A DNA stretch of 64,000 nt from an uncultured Duncaniella sp. (GTDB lineage: Bacteria; Bacteroidota; Bacteroidia; Bacteroidales; Muribaculaceae). Positions 8,751-17,145 of this stretch are shown one piece after another. The stretch covers positions 1-64,000 of the forward strand of contig CAJUCI010000004.1 of assembly GCA_910584825.1 (NCBI GenBank), written 5' to 3'. The notes beneath the pieces are model-generated. The model did no database searches, was not told the origin of the DNA, and saw only the letters and a program-made list of their open reading frames with translations. A program made the position numbers and the translations under genes. The first letter of the stretch is position 1. Each line of letters opens with the position of its first letter.

Positions 8751-10286
8751 TTACTCTCCGGCGAGGTCGAGGGCATAGATGCCTCGCTTGCCGGTGGGAT
8801 AGACTCCGCGGAGTATCATCACACGCTCGTCGCCGCTGCCCTTCATGATGGCCTTGTACATCTTCTCGACATCATCGGGCGATGAGATGCGGTTGTCGTT
8901 AATCGAGGTGATGATGAAGCCCTGGCGCACGCCGGCCTCACGCATGATGCCGTCCTTGAGGTCTACCACCTGGACTCCGCCCGAAAGGCCGAGCTGTCTG
9001 AGAGTAGACTCGTCAACCTTCTTGAAGGCGCATCCGAGGTCGGTGTAGTCCGTAGCCTTGGTGACATTGGTAGTGCCCTGCGGATTGAGCAGCTTGACGG
9101 TCGCGGTCTTGGTGGCATTGTCACGTACATATGTCACCTTGATATTATCGCCGGGGCGATACTTGGACACCTGCTCCTGAAGCTCGGAAACCTTGCCGGT
9201 CTCCTTGCCGTTGATGGCTGTAATCACGTCACCCTTCTGCAGACCTGCCTCCTTGGCTGACGAACGGTCCTGAACCTCGGCGACATACACGCCCTTGGTG
9301 ACTGCCGTGATGCCGTCCTCCTTGGCTTTTTCGGCGGTAAGCTCCACAATCGAGACTCCGAGCACGGCGCGCTGCACTGTACCGAACTGCTTGAGGTCGC
9401 TCACAACCTTCTTAACGATGGATGTGGGGATGGCAAACGAGTAGCCTGCATAGTTACCGGTCTGGCTATAGATGGCGGTGTTGATGCCGATAAGCTCACC
9501 GTTGAGTGTCACGAGCGCGCCGCCCGAGTTGCCGGGATTGACAGCAGCATCAGTCTGGATATATGACTCGATGCCCATCTGACGCGAATGGTTGGCACTC
9601 GGTATGCTGCGGCCTTTGGCAGACACGATGCCGGTAGTGACAGTGGAGGTGAATCCGAAGGGATTGCCCACGGCAAGCACCCACTCGCCCACCTTGAGCG
9701 ACTCGCTGTCACCCATAGGTATGATAGGGAGGTCTTTGGCTTCAATCTTTATGAGGGCAAGGTCGGTGCGGGGGTCGGTACCGATGACGGTGGCGTCAAA
9801 AGTACGGTTGTCATTGAGAGTGACCTCCAGACGCTCGGCCTCGTCGATGACGTGATTGTTCGTCACGATATATCCGTCGGGACTGATTATTACACCTGAG
9901 CCAAGCCCGAGCTGCTGTTGCTGGGGCTGTTGCTGCTGGCGGGGCTGCTGACGGCGACCGGGCGAGCCGAAGAAATACTCGAAGAACGGGTCGTCAAAAA
10001 ATCCTCCGCCATTGCCGCCCGAATATCCGTGCGGAGTGGCATAGCTCTTGATTGACACGACTCCATTGATGGTGCTCTCGGCAGCCTGTGTGAAATCAGT
10101 AGTGGTGGCCGGCGAGAGTCCGACGGTATAGAGCGAGCCTGAATTGGCGGTGTAACCTGCGTCAGTAGCAACCGGTGAGAAATCGTCACGAGATGTAAGG
10201 GCCTCCTTCATCACTCCGGCAGTAACAGCCGAGCTCATTACAGCCGTTCCGGCTGCGAGGAGGATAATCTTGCTTGTTAACTTCAT
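8751..10286 (-). CDS. DegP/HtrA-type periplasmic serine protease
   Basis: HtrA proteases degrade or refold misfolded envelope proteins. Starting at 10286 gives 511 residues with a clear signal sequence (MKLTSKIILLAAGTAV, to about residue 23); the in-frame upstream start at 10415 is rejected because it crosses the promoter. The trypsin-like domain has the full triad: H145 (VTNNHVI), D175 (DPRTDLALI) and S254 (PGNSGGAL). Two PDZ domains follow at about 305-400 and 420-505. Residues 112-125 are almost all Gln, in the loop that in HtrA enzymes controls assembly. The gene stands alone between divergent genes, with its own promoter and terminator. Confidence 0.94.
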   Translation of the reverse strand: MKLTSKIILLAAGTAVMSSAVTAGVMKEALTSRDDFSPVATDAGYTANSGSLYTVGLSPATTTDFTQAAESTINGVVSIKSYATPHGYSGGNGGGFFDDPFFEYFFGSPGRRQQPRQQQQPQQQQLGLGSGVIISPDGYIVTNNHVIDEAERLEVTLNDNRTFDATVIGTDPRTDLALIKIEAKDLPIIPMGDSESLKVGEWVLAVGNPFGFTSTVTTGIVSAKGRSIPSANHSRQMGIESYIQTDAAVNPGNSGGALVTLNGELIGINTAIYSQTGNYAGYSFAIPTSIVKKVVSDLKQFGTVQRAVLGVSIVELTAEKAKEDGITAVTKGVYVAEVQDRSSAKEAGLQKGDVITAINGKETGKVSELQEQVSKYRPGDNIKVTYVRDNATKTATVKLLNPQGTTNVTKATDYTDLGCAFKKVDESTLRQLGLSGGVQVVDLKDGIMREAGVRQGFIITSINDNRISSPDDVEKMYKAIMKGSGDERVMILRGVYPTGKRGIYALDLAGE

Positions 10287-10382
10287 GATAATTCTATTAT
10301 GATAGTGGTTGGTGAAAAATCTTTTTTCGTTGTGTGGTGAATTCTGCAATTCGCTTACATCCTTATGACGGCAAAAGTCATG

Positions 10383-10390
10383 CAAAGTTA
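10383..10390 (-). promoter_or_regulatory. -7 box of the DegP-like gene
   Basis: TAACTTTG on the minus strand, about 97 bases before the start codon. A TTG at 10413-10415 is two or three bases further up than the usual -33 spacing. The leader would be about 90 bases. Confidence 0.55.
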
Positions 10391-10496
10391 CACGGCAAAA
10401 TGCAAGTTTAAACAATTTTAATAAGCCGTTCGTGATTTTAAGGAATATTTACGAGAAGTGCCTGTGAGGGGTGATAACAATCCCGAAACAAATGTT

Positions 10497-10504
10497 TAAC
10501 TTTG
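10497..10504 (+). promoter_or_regulatory. -7 box giving a near-leaderless mRNA
   Basis: TAACTTTG ends 7 bases before the ATG at 10512, so transcription should begin 1-4 bases before the start codon. No good -33 element is visible. Confidence 0.55.
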
Positions 10505-10511
10505 CATTATT

Positions 10512-11510
10512 ATGTTAACAAAGTCAACACTGCATATAATCATAGTGTCAGTTGCGGCGGTCATTTTGACAGCCTGCGGCTCGTCGAAGACCACGCGAGC
10601 CACCGGCTCATACAAGCCGTCGTCAACCGAACTGAAATGGCCCGACGAGAAACCCGGCTCGCCGTTGGCCCCGCACTCCGAAGCCCTGCTGTCGGAGGCC
10701 CGCACATGGCTCGGCGTGCCATACAAGTTCGGGGGCAACGACCGCAAGGGGGTGGACTGCTCAGGTCTGGTGCTGCAGGTCTACAAAGACGCACTCGGCA
10801 TCCCCCTGCCCCGTAACTCGCGCGAGCAGAGCAATTACTGCACATCCATCGCGAAAGGGAACCTGATACCGGGCGACCTGATATTCTTTGCCACCGGCAA
10901 GGACCGCGACAGGGTGTCGCACGTAGGTATTTTCATAGGTGACAATCTCATGATTCATGCCTCGGCATCAAAGGGGGTGATACTCAGCGACATCACCGCG
11001 CCATACTATTCGCGCACTTATGCCGGGTCGGGCATCGTGGAGCAGTATCACGCCATGCTTGACAATCAGGTGAGGAAACCGGGTAAAAACAGGAAACCGA
11101 CCAAGCCGACCAAGCCGACCAAGCCATCAAAAGATAAAAAATCGCCATCGATGGAGGGGCCTGTCATCAACATCCCCCGCACCGAGGCTACAGCAGGATA
11201 TACCCTCACGCCTGTCGAGAGTCTGCCCCAACGGGCAGTGCAACCGGCTGACACGACTGTGACAAACGCTGAAACAACCGTCTCGGCGGAAACAACAGTA
11301 GAAATTACCAGCACAGCCGAGACAACCGCCGTAGCAAACTCCGACACGACTGTCAAGGCGTCAGAGACACCCCGGACCGAGTCTCACGCCCCGGTTACGC
11401 CGGTCAAGCCTGTCACGACGGCGACAACCTCGACGGCCAAGACTCCCGAGCCTACAGCCGAGGAGGCACGTGCCGCCGTGCTTAATTCAATTAAAGAAAA
11501 AGAGCTATAA
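10512..11510 (+). CDS. NlpC/P60 (C40) peptidase lipoprotein
   Basis: Such enzymes cut the peptide stems of peptidoglycan. Residues 1-22 are a lipoprotein signal with lipobox LTAC (Cys22). The C40 domain spans about 55-180 with catalytic C83 (GVDCSGLV), H137 (SHVGIFIG) and H149 (MIHAS). After it come a KPT-repeat basic stretch (about 196-210) and a Thr/Ala/Pro-rich tail to residue 332 that ends in a short helix. The tail is low complexity and may cross the cell wall or interact with it. The stop overlaps the start of the M16-like gene (TAATG), so the two are translationally coupled. Confidence 0.9.
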   Translation: MLTKSTLHIIIVSVAAVILTACGSSKTTRATGSYKPSSTELKWPDEKPGSPLAPHSEALLSEARTWLGVPYKFGGNDRKGVDCSGLVLQVYKDALGIPLPRNSREQSNYCTSIAKGNLIPGDLIFFATGKDRDRVSHVGIFIGDNLMIHASASKGVILSDITAPYYSRTYAGSGIVEQYHAMLDNQVRKPGKNRKPTKPTKPTKPSKDKKSPSMEGPVINIPRTEATAGYTLTPVESLPQRAVQPADTTVTNAETTVSAETTVEITSTAETTAVANSDTTVKASETPRTESHAPVTPVKPVTTATTSTAKTPEPTAEEARAAVLNSIKEKEL

Positions 11511-12796
11511 TGATTGAAACCATAGACCGAACCACTGCCCCGGCAGTACATGATATGGGCCCGCTCTCACTTGCCGAGGCCGAGGTCCGCACCCTGCCCA
11601 ACGGCGTGAACATACATCTGCTCAGCGGCGGTGACGCCGAAGTGTGCCGCATACGAGTGCTGTTGCCCGGAGGCATTGCCGAATCGCCCGTGCCGCAACT
11701 CTTTCAGATGGCCAACACGCTGTTTCTCGAGGGCACGATGTCACATCCCGGCGACGAGCTGTCAGACATCCTCGAGTATAACGGTGCGTGGACGGGTGTC
11801 GAGACATCCACCCATCACTCCTCACTTAGCCTCTACTGCACCAACAGTGCCTACCCGGCACTCCTGCCACTCGTAAAGGAGATGGTAATGTCACCCGCAT
11901 TCGACCCCGAAGCGACGGCCAACGCCCTCCGCACCGAGGCGGCAAGGCTCGAAGTGGAGAATCACAAGGTGGCCTACAGGGCATCGTGCGCAATGCGTTC
12001 TATGGTCTATGGCGAGGAGCATCCGCTGGCCGCGGTGCCATCGCCTGAGGAGCTTATAAAAATCACCCCCGAACAGCTCCGCGCGGCACACGAGTCGCGC
12101 CTCGACCCGCGCGGCATGCATGTGTTTCTGAGCGGACGGCTGACTGACGATATGATACGCGAGGCCGAAAGCACATTCTCCTCCATACCTCTCCACGAGC
12201 CATTCCCCCTGCCCCGCCTACAGTTCCCGGAGCATGCCGAGGGCGGGCGAACGCATGTGGATATGCCTGACTCGCTTCAGAGCGGCGTCAGGATAATGAT
12301 ACCTGTAGTGGGACGCAACCACCCCGACTATGTGCCGTTGCGCATGGCCGTGATTGCGCTCGGAGGATATTTCGGCAGCCGCCTCATGCTCAATATACGC
12401 GAAGAGAAGGGTCTGACTTACGGAATCACGGCCTCGCTTTTGGGCTACCGCCACAGCGGATTCCTGTCAATAACATCTCAGACCGACCCATCGACCGTGG
12501 AACTTCTCATAAGCGAGACCGTCAACGAGATTGAGCGCATGAAAGACCCTGCGTCATATACGCCTGACGAAATAGACCGACTGAGCCGATTTGTGCTGTC
12601 GGAACTCGCGGGCGTGCTTGACACCCCGTTCTCACGCATGGACTTTCTGCAGACCGAGGTCACCGCAAGCACTCCTGCGGGGTATTATGCCATGCAGGAG
12701 CAGTGCGCACGCGCGCTATGCCCCGAACTGCTTGCCGATATGGCCGAGAAGTATTTCGACACCTCGCGGCTGTTCATCGCCACTGCCGGTAAATGA
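11510..12796 (+). CDS. M16-family protein lacking the zinc-binding motif
   Basis: M16 peptidases usually carry HxxEH near the N-terminus. Here the aligned stretch is FQMAN (65-69) before TLFLEGT, so all zinc ligands are gone. The fold appears intact: the N-terminal PNGVNIHL strand, and the C-terminal half with the R...GLTYGI signature (about 300-312) that contacts substrate in non-catalytic M16 subunits. Many M16 enzymes work as pairs of an active and an inactive half; the partner is not in this window. There is no signal peptide, so it is probably cytoplasmic. It overlaps the C40 lipoprotein gene by one base. Confidence 0.85.
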   Translation: MIETIDRTTAPAVHDMGPLSLAEAEVRTLPNGVNIHLLSGGDAEVCRIRVLLPGGIAESPVPQLFQMANTLFLEGTMSHPGDELSDILEYNGAWTGVETSTHHSSLSLYCTNSAYPALLPLVKEMVMSPAFDPEATANALRTEAARLEVENHKVAYRASCAMRSMVYGEEHPLAAVPSPEELIKITPEQLRAAHESRLDPRGMHVFLSGRLTDDMIREAESTFSSIPLHEPFPLPRLQFPEHAEGGRTHVDMPDSLQSGVRIMIPVVGRNHPDYVPLRMAVIALGGYFGSRLMLNIREEKGLTYGITASLLGYRHSGFLSITSQTDPSTVELLISETVNEIERMKDPASYTPDEIDRLSRFVLSELAGVLDTPFSRMDFLQTEVTASTPAGYYAMQEQCARALCPELLADMAEKYFDTSRLFIATAGK

Positions 12797-12915
12797 ACAC
12801 AATGCCATGACTCTCCGTTGAATAGAATATACGGCGAGACTACGGTTTTTACCGTGACTGACATACTGAGAGATGCGGAACAGACCTTGGCCGGACATCC
12901 TGAGGATTAAGCATC

Positions 12916-13194
12916 CTAAGGATTGTAAAGGTCTGGGTTAAAGAAATCGGCCACATCGCGGGCCTGCTCGAGAGCTTTGGCCGCAGGCGAGGACGGATTT
13001 ATCGCCACGGCCTTTGAATAGTCCGACGTGGCAGCGGCCCTGTCGCCGAGACGCCAGTACAGCTTGCCACGGCGAAAATATATCTCGTCGGCATCAGCCA
13101 CGTCTACCATGCCGAGCATCGCGGTAAGACGCTCAACTGCCTCGTCAAGATTACCGGCGGCAATCAGGCTGTCAATATTTTGAAAATTCTGCAT
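12916..13194 (-). CDS. Small TPR-repeat protein
   Basis: The 92-residue protein contains two tetratricopeptide-like helical pairs (about 5-35 and 38-72; YFRRGKLYWRLGDRAAATSDYSKAVAINPSS is the clear one, at about 39-69). TPRs bind other proteins. There is no signal peptide or membrane segment, so it is probably a cytoplasmic adaptor. It is a single gene, convergent with the M16-like gene and divergent from the phosphatase gene. No specific function can be given. Confidence 0.75.
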   Translation of the reverse strand: MQNFQNIDSLIAAGNLDEAVERLTAMLGMVDVADADEIYFRRGKLYWRLGDRAAATSDYSKAVAINPSSPAAKALEQARDVADFFNPDLYNP

Positions 13195-13296
13195 ATCACT
13201 GTTTTTATTGTTATAACAACAGTCAGGTCAATAAACTCACTCACGATTCTATCGACTATCGGAATACAAAACTAAACAAAAACGACATAACAAACA

Positions 13297-14559
13297 ATGC
13301 GCAAGGGATTATTTCTACTCTTATCACTGATATTCAGCCTGTCGGCGACCGCAGCCGACCCTACGGCCACGCATTACAGCTATCAGGAATGCCAAGGCTC
13401 GGCACTCCCCTATCCCACGCCCGACATGGCTATGCGGGCCATCCCCGACTCGCTCACCCCCGTATATGTGAATCATGTGGGGAGACACGGCGCGCGCTTC
13501 CTATCGTCGAGCAAATACACCACGGCCCTGTTGCGCCATCTCCATAAGGCCGACAGCCTGCGCACCATCACTCCCGCCGGACGCAGCCTCATGACGCTGT
13601 GTCACACGGTGGTGGCACATACAGCAGGACGCTGGGGAGCACTCGACTCGCTCGGCATGGCCGAACAGCGCGGCATAGCGTCGCGACTGCACATGCTCAC
13701 TCCGCAACTGTTTCATGACACCAAGGTCAACGCCATATCCTCCTACGTGCCACGCTGTGTGGCCTCGATGGATGAGTTCACCCATCAGCTCACACGCCTG
13801 GACAACAAGATAGAAATTTATACCGCTTCAGGCCGTCAGAACTCTCCGCTTGTGCGCCCGTGGACCGATGATGCCGACTATAAGGCATTCATGGCGGGGA
13901 AACAGTGGCACGAGGTGTATGACGGATTTGTCGAGTCGACAGTGCCCACTACAGTAGCCCCGCGCATACTCGGCGAGAAATATCCCTATGAGCCGGGCGA
14001 GGCTCAGGATGTGGCGATGGAGGTGTATAAAGTCGTGGCAGGTTGCAGCGCGATGGCTATAGACGCTGATGCCGAGAAATATCTTACACTCGACGAGTAT
14101 AATGCCCTGTGGAGCGTTGAAAACCTCCACCACTATCTCACCCACTCTGCATCCACCCTTTCATCAGCACCGATGGACATGGCCGCGGCATTGCTCACAA
14201 ATCTCATCGAGACTATGGACAAAGCCGCCGAGGGCAAAAATGAATACGCTGTGATGATGCGTTTCGGCCATGCCGAGACACTCATGCCGCTGTTCGCGCT
14301 CATGCGTCTGCCGGGATGTTATTACATGACCAACTATTTCGACACCGTGGGTCTGCACTGGCGCGACTTTTACGTTGTACCGATGGCGGCCAACCTGCAA
14401 ATGCTGCTGTTCAAGTCGAAGTCAGGCCGACTGTATGTGCGCGTTGACCTCAATGAAACTCCCGTACCGCTCATTCCGGGCCGACCGGCAATTTACACCC
14501 CGTGGGAGACAGCCAAGGAATACCTGACCCGCTGTCTGCCCCTCTATCTCCAGCCATAA
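13297..14559 (+). CDS. Histidine acid phosphatase, MINPP/phytase type
   Basis: Clade-2 histidine phosphatases of this type release phosphate from inositol polyphosphates such as phytate. The signal peptide covers about residues 1-20. The phosphohistidine motif RHGAR is at 63-67 and the proton-donor motif HAE (GHAETLMPL) near 326; HAE rather than HD is typical of the MINPP branch. The length of 420 residues agrees. The enzyme is expected in the periplasm or outer envelope. It is a lone gene and is followed by a long hairpin repeat shared with the convergent DUF2520 gene. Confidence 0.88.
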   Translation: MRKGLFLLLSLIFSLSATAADPTATHYSYQECQGSALPYPTPDMAMRAIPDSLTPVYVNHVGRHGARFLSSSKYTTALLRHLHKADSLRTITPAGRSLMTLCHTVVAHTAGRWGALDSLGMAEQRGIASRLHMLTPQLFHDTKVNAISSYVPRCVASMDEFTHQLTRLDNKIEIYTASGRQNSPLVRPWTDDADYKAFMAGKQWHEVYDGFVESTVPTTVAPRILGEKYPYEPGEAQDVAMEVYKVVAGCSAMAIDADAEKYLTLDEYNALWSVENLHHYLTHSASTLSSAPMDMAAALLTNLIETMDKAAEGKNEYAVMMRFGHAETLMPLFALMRLPGCYYMTNYFDTVGLHWRDFYVVPMAANLQMLLFKSKSGRLYVRVDLNETPVPLIPGRPAIYTPWETAKEYLTRCLPLYLQP

Positions 14560-14582
14560 ACAAGAATAGATTATCATAGAAA

Positions 14583-14699
14583 GGGACATAAGGACATAAG
14601 GCACAAAAGCGGCATAAGTTTATTATTATCTCAGATAATTATTGATTATCAGAATAATATATTTCTTATGTCGCTTTTGTGCCTTATGTCCTTATGTCC
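14583..14699. repeat. Long hairpin repeat, family A copy 1
   Basis: The arms 14583-14618 and 14665-14699 form a 35-bp stem with a single G-U pair. Arms are built of GACATAAG-like units around ACAAAAGCG. The AT-rich centre can pair further (TATTATT with AATAATA). A further CTTATGTCCTTTCT lies at 14708-14721. It fills the junction between two convergent genes and may serve as terminator for both. Confidence 0.9.
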
Positions 14700-14734
14700 A
14701 TTTCTCGCTTATGTCCTTTCTCGGATAAGCTATT

Positions 14735-15541
14735 TTATTCTCTTTTGCTCCTGCGGTAAATCGCTTCGGAGATTTGAGAGTAGAGCGATGCAAGGTCGGG
14801 GGGGAGCATGGATATATGCTTGTCCATCACGGCGCGGTCGCCACGCACGGCAGGGCCTGTCTGCCCCTCGGCAGGAGAGCCGTCCATAGCCTTGCGCACC
14901 GTCTCGCGCAACAACGGGTGAAGCACTTCGAGCGTCAGCCCGTCAGCCCTCAACAGGTCATCGGCCACAGTGAACATGTAGTTTGTGAAATTGCAGGCGA
15001 ATACGGCGGCTATGTGCATGCGACGGCGCAATTCGCTGTCGGCATAATGGACTGTCGATGACACCGACACGGCCATATTGCGGATGCGCTCAGTCACCTC
15101 GGGTGTGTTCCCTTCGATAAACATGGGCACCTCGGCCATATTAACATCCGCTCCTTTCGAGAAGGTCTGCAAGGGATAGAACACGCCATAGCTATCCGAC
15201 AGTCCCTCAAGTGACTCCTTGGGCAGTGAGCCTGAGGTGTGTAGCCACAACGATGACGGGGCGACATGCCCTTTGAGACGGGACACGATTCCGGCCACAG
15301 CATCATCCACAAGACTAACCACATAAATGTCGGCATCGCGGGCAATCTCGTCGACCGAGCTTACAGGCTCGGCCTCGGTCAGATGTGCGCACAAGGCCAA
15401 GGCTGACCCGAGTGTGCGCGAGTAGACCTGACGTATCGTCCCTACCCCGGCACGTTCCATAGCCGGAGCGAGATGAGTGGCGACGTTTCCGGCACCTATG
15501 AAAACTATTGATTGCCGATTACCAGCGACCGATGTGGACAT
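14735..15541 (-). CDS. Rossmann-fold and DUF2520 protein
   Basis: The 268-residue protein has an N-terminal NAD(P)-binding domain (VFIGAGNVATHLAPAM, about residues 13-28) and a helical C-terminal domain (about 150-268) of the DUF2520 type, related to pyrroline-5-carboxylate reductase and F420-dependent oxidoreductase folds. Substrate and reaction are not established for this family. It overlaps the end of the nitroreductase gene by 23 bases, so the two are coupled; both are predicted redox proteins. Confidence 0.85.
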   Translation of the reverse strand: MSTSVAGNRQSIVFIGAGNVATHLAPAMERAGVGTIRQVYSRTLGSALALCAHLTEAEPVSSVDEIARDADIYVVSLVDDAVAGIVSRLKGHVAPSSLWLHTSGSLPKESLEGLSDSYGVFYPLQTFSKGADVNMAEVPMFIEGNTPEVTERIRNMAVSVSSTVHYADSELRRRMHIAAVFACNFTNYMFTVADDLLRADGLTLEVLHPLLRETVRKAMDGSPAEGQTGPAVRGDRAVMDKHISMLPPDLASLYSQISEAIYRRSKRE

Positions 15542-16043
15542 TTTCCCACTTGAGTTTTTCGGTATCCTGAGGCTTGCGAATCTCGTCGGGGTGGCCGAAT
15601 GTCACGATGCAAAGCACCGAGCAGGTCTCGGGGATGCCGAGGGTCTCCTGTACAAACTGGTCGGCGGGCGTACCGTCGGCTGTATATCGGCCATACACCT
15701 GTATCCAGCATGAGCCGAGGCCGAGAGCTGCGGCCTGGAGCTGCATATAGGATGCGGCCACCGAAGCGTCCTCAATCCAAGCCTCCGACTTGGTGGAGTC
15801 GACAGCGATAACCACGGCAAGCGGACAGCGCGTGAGCGAGACAGCACCCGCAGGCTTGCATCCGGCAAGGGTCTGCAGTGTGGCCTTGTCCTCGACAGCT
15901 ACGAGCTGCCATGCGCGGGCACTTTTGGAGGTGGGTGACAGGAGGGCCGACTCGAGGATGAGCTTTACCTCGTCAGGCGATATCGGCTCGTCGGTGTACT
16001 TGCGTATCGACCGACGGTTGATAATCAGTTCGTGAAAATCCAT
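15519..16043 (-). CDS. Nitroreductase-family FMN protein
   Basis: The fold binds FMN and reduces nitro or quinone-like compounds with NAD(P)H. At 174 residues it is of the short kind found in anaerobes. The N-terminal RRSIRKYTDEPIS contains the Arg residues that hold the FMN phosphate, SPTSKSARAWQ is the second FMN loop, and the C-terminal IVTFGHPDE is conserved in the family. It is the middle gene of an operon, 12 bases after the SPOR protein and overlapping the DUF2520 gene. The natural substrate is unknown. Confidence 0.88.
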   Translation of the reverse strand: MDFHELIINRRSIRKYTDEPISPDEVKLILESALLSPTSKSARAWQLVAVEDKATLQTLAGCKPAGAVSLTRCPLAVVIAVDSTKSEAWIEDASVAASYMQLQAAALGLGSCWIQVYGRYTADGTPADQFVQETLGIPETCSVLCIVTFGHPDEIRKPQDTEKLKWENVHIGRW

Positions 16044-16055
16044 GATAAGTTCGTA

Positions 16056-17072
16056 TTAGCGGCGACATATCCACACCGAGGGAAACTCGTCGCGGAGGGA
16101 GTCGGCCAAAGTGTGGGCCTCGGCATTGGTCGAGGCTGAAGCTGCATATACGCGATACTTGCCGTCCATCTCGGCCACAGCGAGGCGAGAGTCATCGCCG
16201 ATGTGCTTGCGGGCCGACTTCATGCTCGGGAACGAGCCGACGACAAGAATATAACATCCGGGCTTGGCCGGAGCGGTTGTAAGGTCGACCTGTGGCTCGG
16301 CGACAGGGGCATTGTGCTGTGTCAGGAGTGATTGGCGGGCGGCGGTGTCGACCTGAGCCGTGGCATTGTTGGCATCAGGAAGAGCGATATTCAGCTCTAT
16401 CTCACGCGAGACGTTGAGCGACGGTGCTGTAGCCGCAACTGCACGAGCCGGGCACTCCACATGGCTGCGAAGGCCGGAGTCAAGCGAGGCAAAGTTGGCC
16501 TGGCGGTCACCCATGAGCGAGTCGGTGGTAAAGAATATGCCGCATGCGACCATCAACAGTATCACCGAGGCGGCCACCTTGAGCGACATCGGTATAGTGA
16601 CGGGGCGTTGACGCTCCTCCTCGGCTACGTCATCGGCATTGTCAGGCTGCTCGACGACGAGCGGTCTGACGGCCAAAGGCATGAGGCCGCGATAACGCAA
16701 GGCCACAGCCGAAGATTGAGAAGGCTCGAAGATAAGCGTGCCGTCTGACAGCGACATCTCACCGAGATTGCCTACAGGCAGAGAGGCCGACGACGCGAGC
16801 TGGTGGCGGAACGAGGCCACGGCGGCCTCCACTTCGCCACGCGCGGCATCGAGCGTGATGTTACGCTTGCGTGCCACGCTCTCGGCAAGGAGTCCGTCAT
16901 TGAGCGTCACGGCCTGATTGAAGCCGAGCACCCTCACAGGCGGCATAAAGCGACCCCGGTCAGCATCATAGAATGCGGGAGTCTCGTGCACAAGAAATGC
17001 ACCGAGACCCGGAGCCACAACACAGTCATGGCTCATGAGGAGATATTCTATGTGAGACGCGAGGTCAATCAT
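16056..17072 (-). CDS. HU-CCDC81 and SPOR domain membrane protein
   Basis: This 338-residue protein joins three parts. Residues 1-125 resemble the HU-CCDC81 domain, a DNA-binding-protein fold typical of Bacteroidetes (LMSHDCVVAPGLGAFL). One membrane helix follows at about 165-185. The C-terminus (about 258-338) is a SPOR domain (GCYILVVGSFPSMKSA, then VWICRR), which binds denuded peptidoglycan at septa. The topology implies a cytoplasmic N-terminus and a periplasmic SPOR domain, so a cell-division role is plausible. The promoter box lies so close to the ATG that the mRNA should be leaderless. First gene of a three-gene operon. Confidence 0.88.
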   Translation of the reverse strand: MIDLASHIEYLLMSHDCVVAPGLGAFLVHETPAFYDADRGRFMPPVRVLGFNQAVTLNDGLLAESVARKRNITLDAARGEVEAAVASFRHQLASSASLPVGNLGEMSLSDGTLIFEPSQSSAVALRYRGLMPLAVRPLVVEQPDNADDVAEEERQRPVTIPMSLKVAASVILLMVACGIFFTTDSLMGDRQANFASLDSGLRSHVECPARAVAATAPSLNVSREIELNIALPDANNATAQVDTAARQSLLTQHNAPVAEPQVDLTTAPAKPGCYILVVGSFPSMKSARKHIGDDSRLAVAEMDGKYRVYAASASTNAEAHTLADSLRDEFPSVWICRR

Positions 17073-17076
17073 GCCA

Positions 17077-17108
17077 CAAAGTTACACAATATTCCTGTCA
17101 CGTGCAAA
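17077..17108 (-). promoter_or_regulatory. Leaderless promoter of the SPOR operon
   Basis: On the minus strand TAACTTTG (17077-17084) and TTTG (17105-17108) are 20 bases apart, matching both consensus elements. The start codon begins at 17072, 5 bases after the -7 box, where transcription itself should begin. Confidence 0.7.
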
Positions 17109-17145
17109 CGCAATTTTAGTTCTTGTAGAACTTTAATCGCGCAAC

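Noticed and set aside
10286..10415. N-terminal extension of the DegP-like protein
   Set aside because: The extension crosses the -7 box and precedes a clear signal peptide that should be N-terminal.
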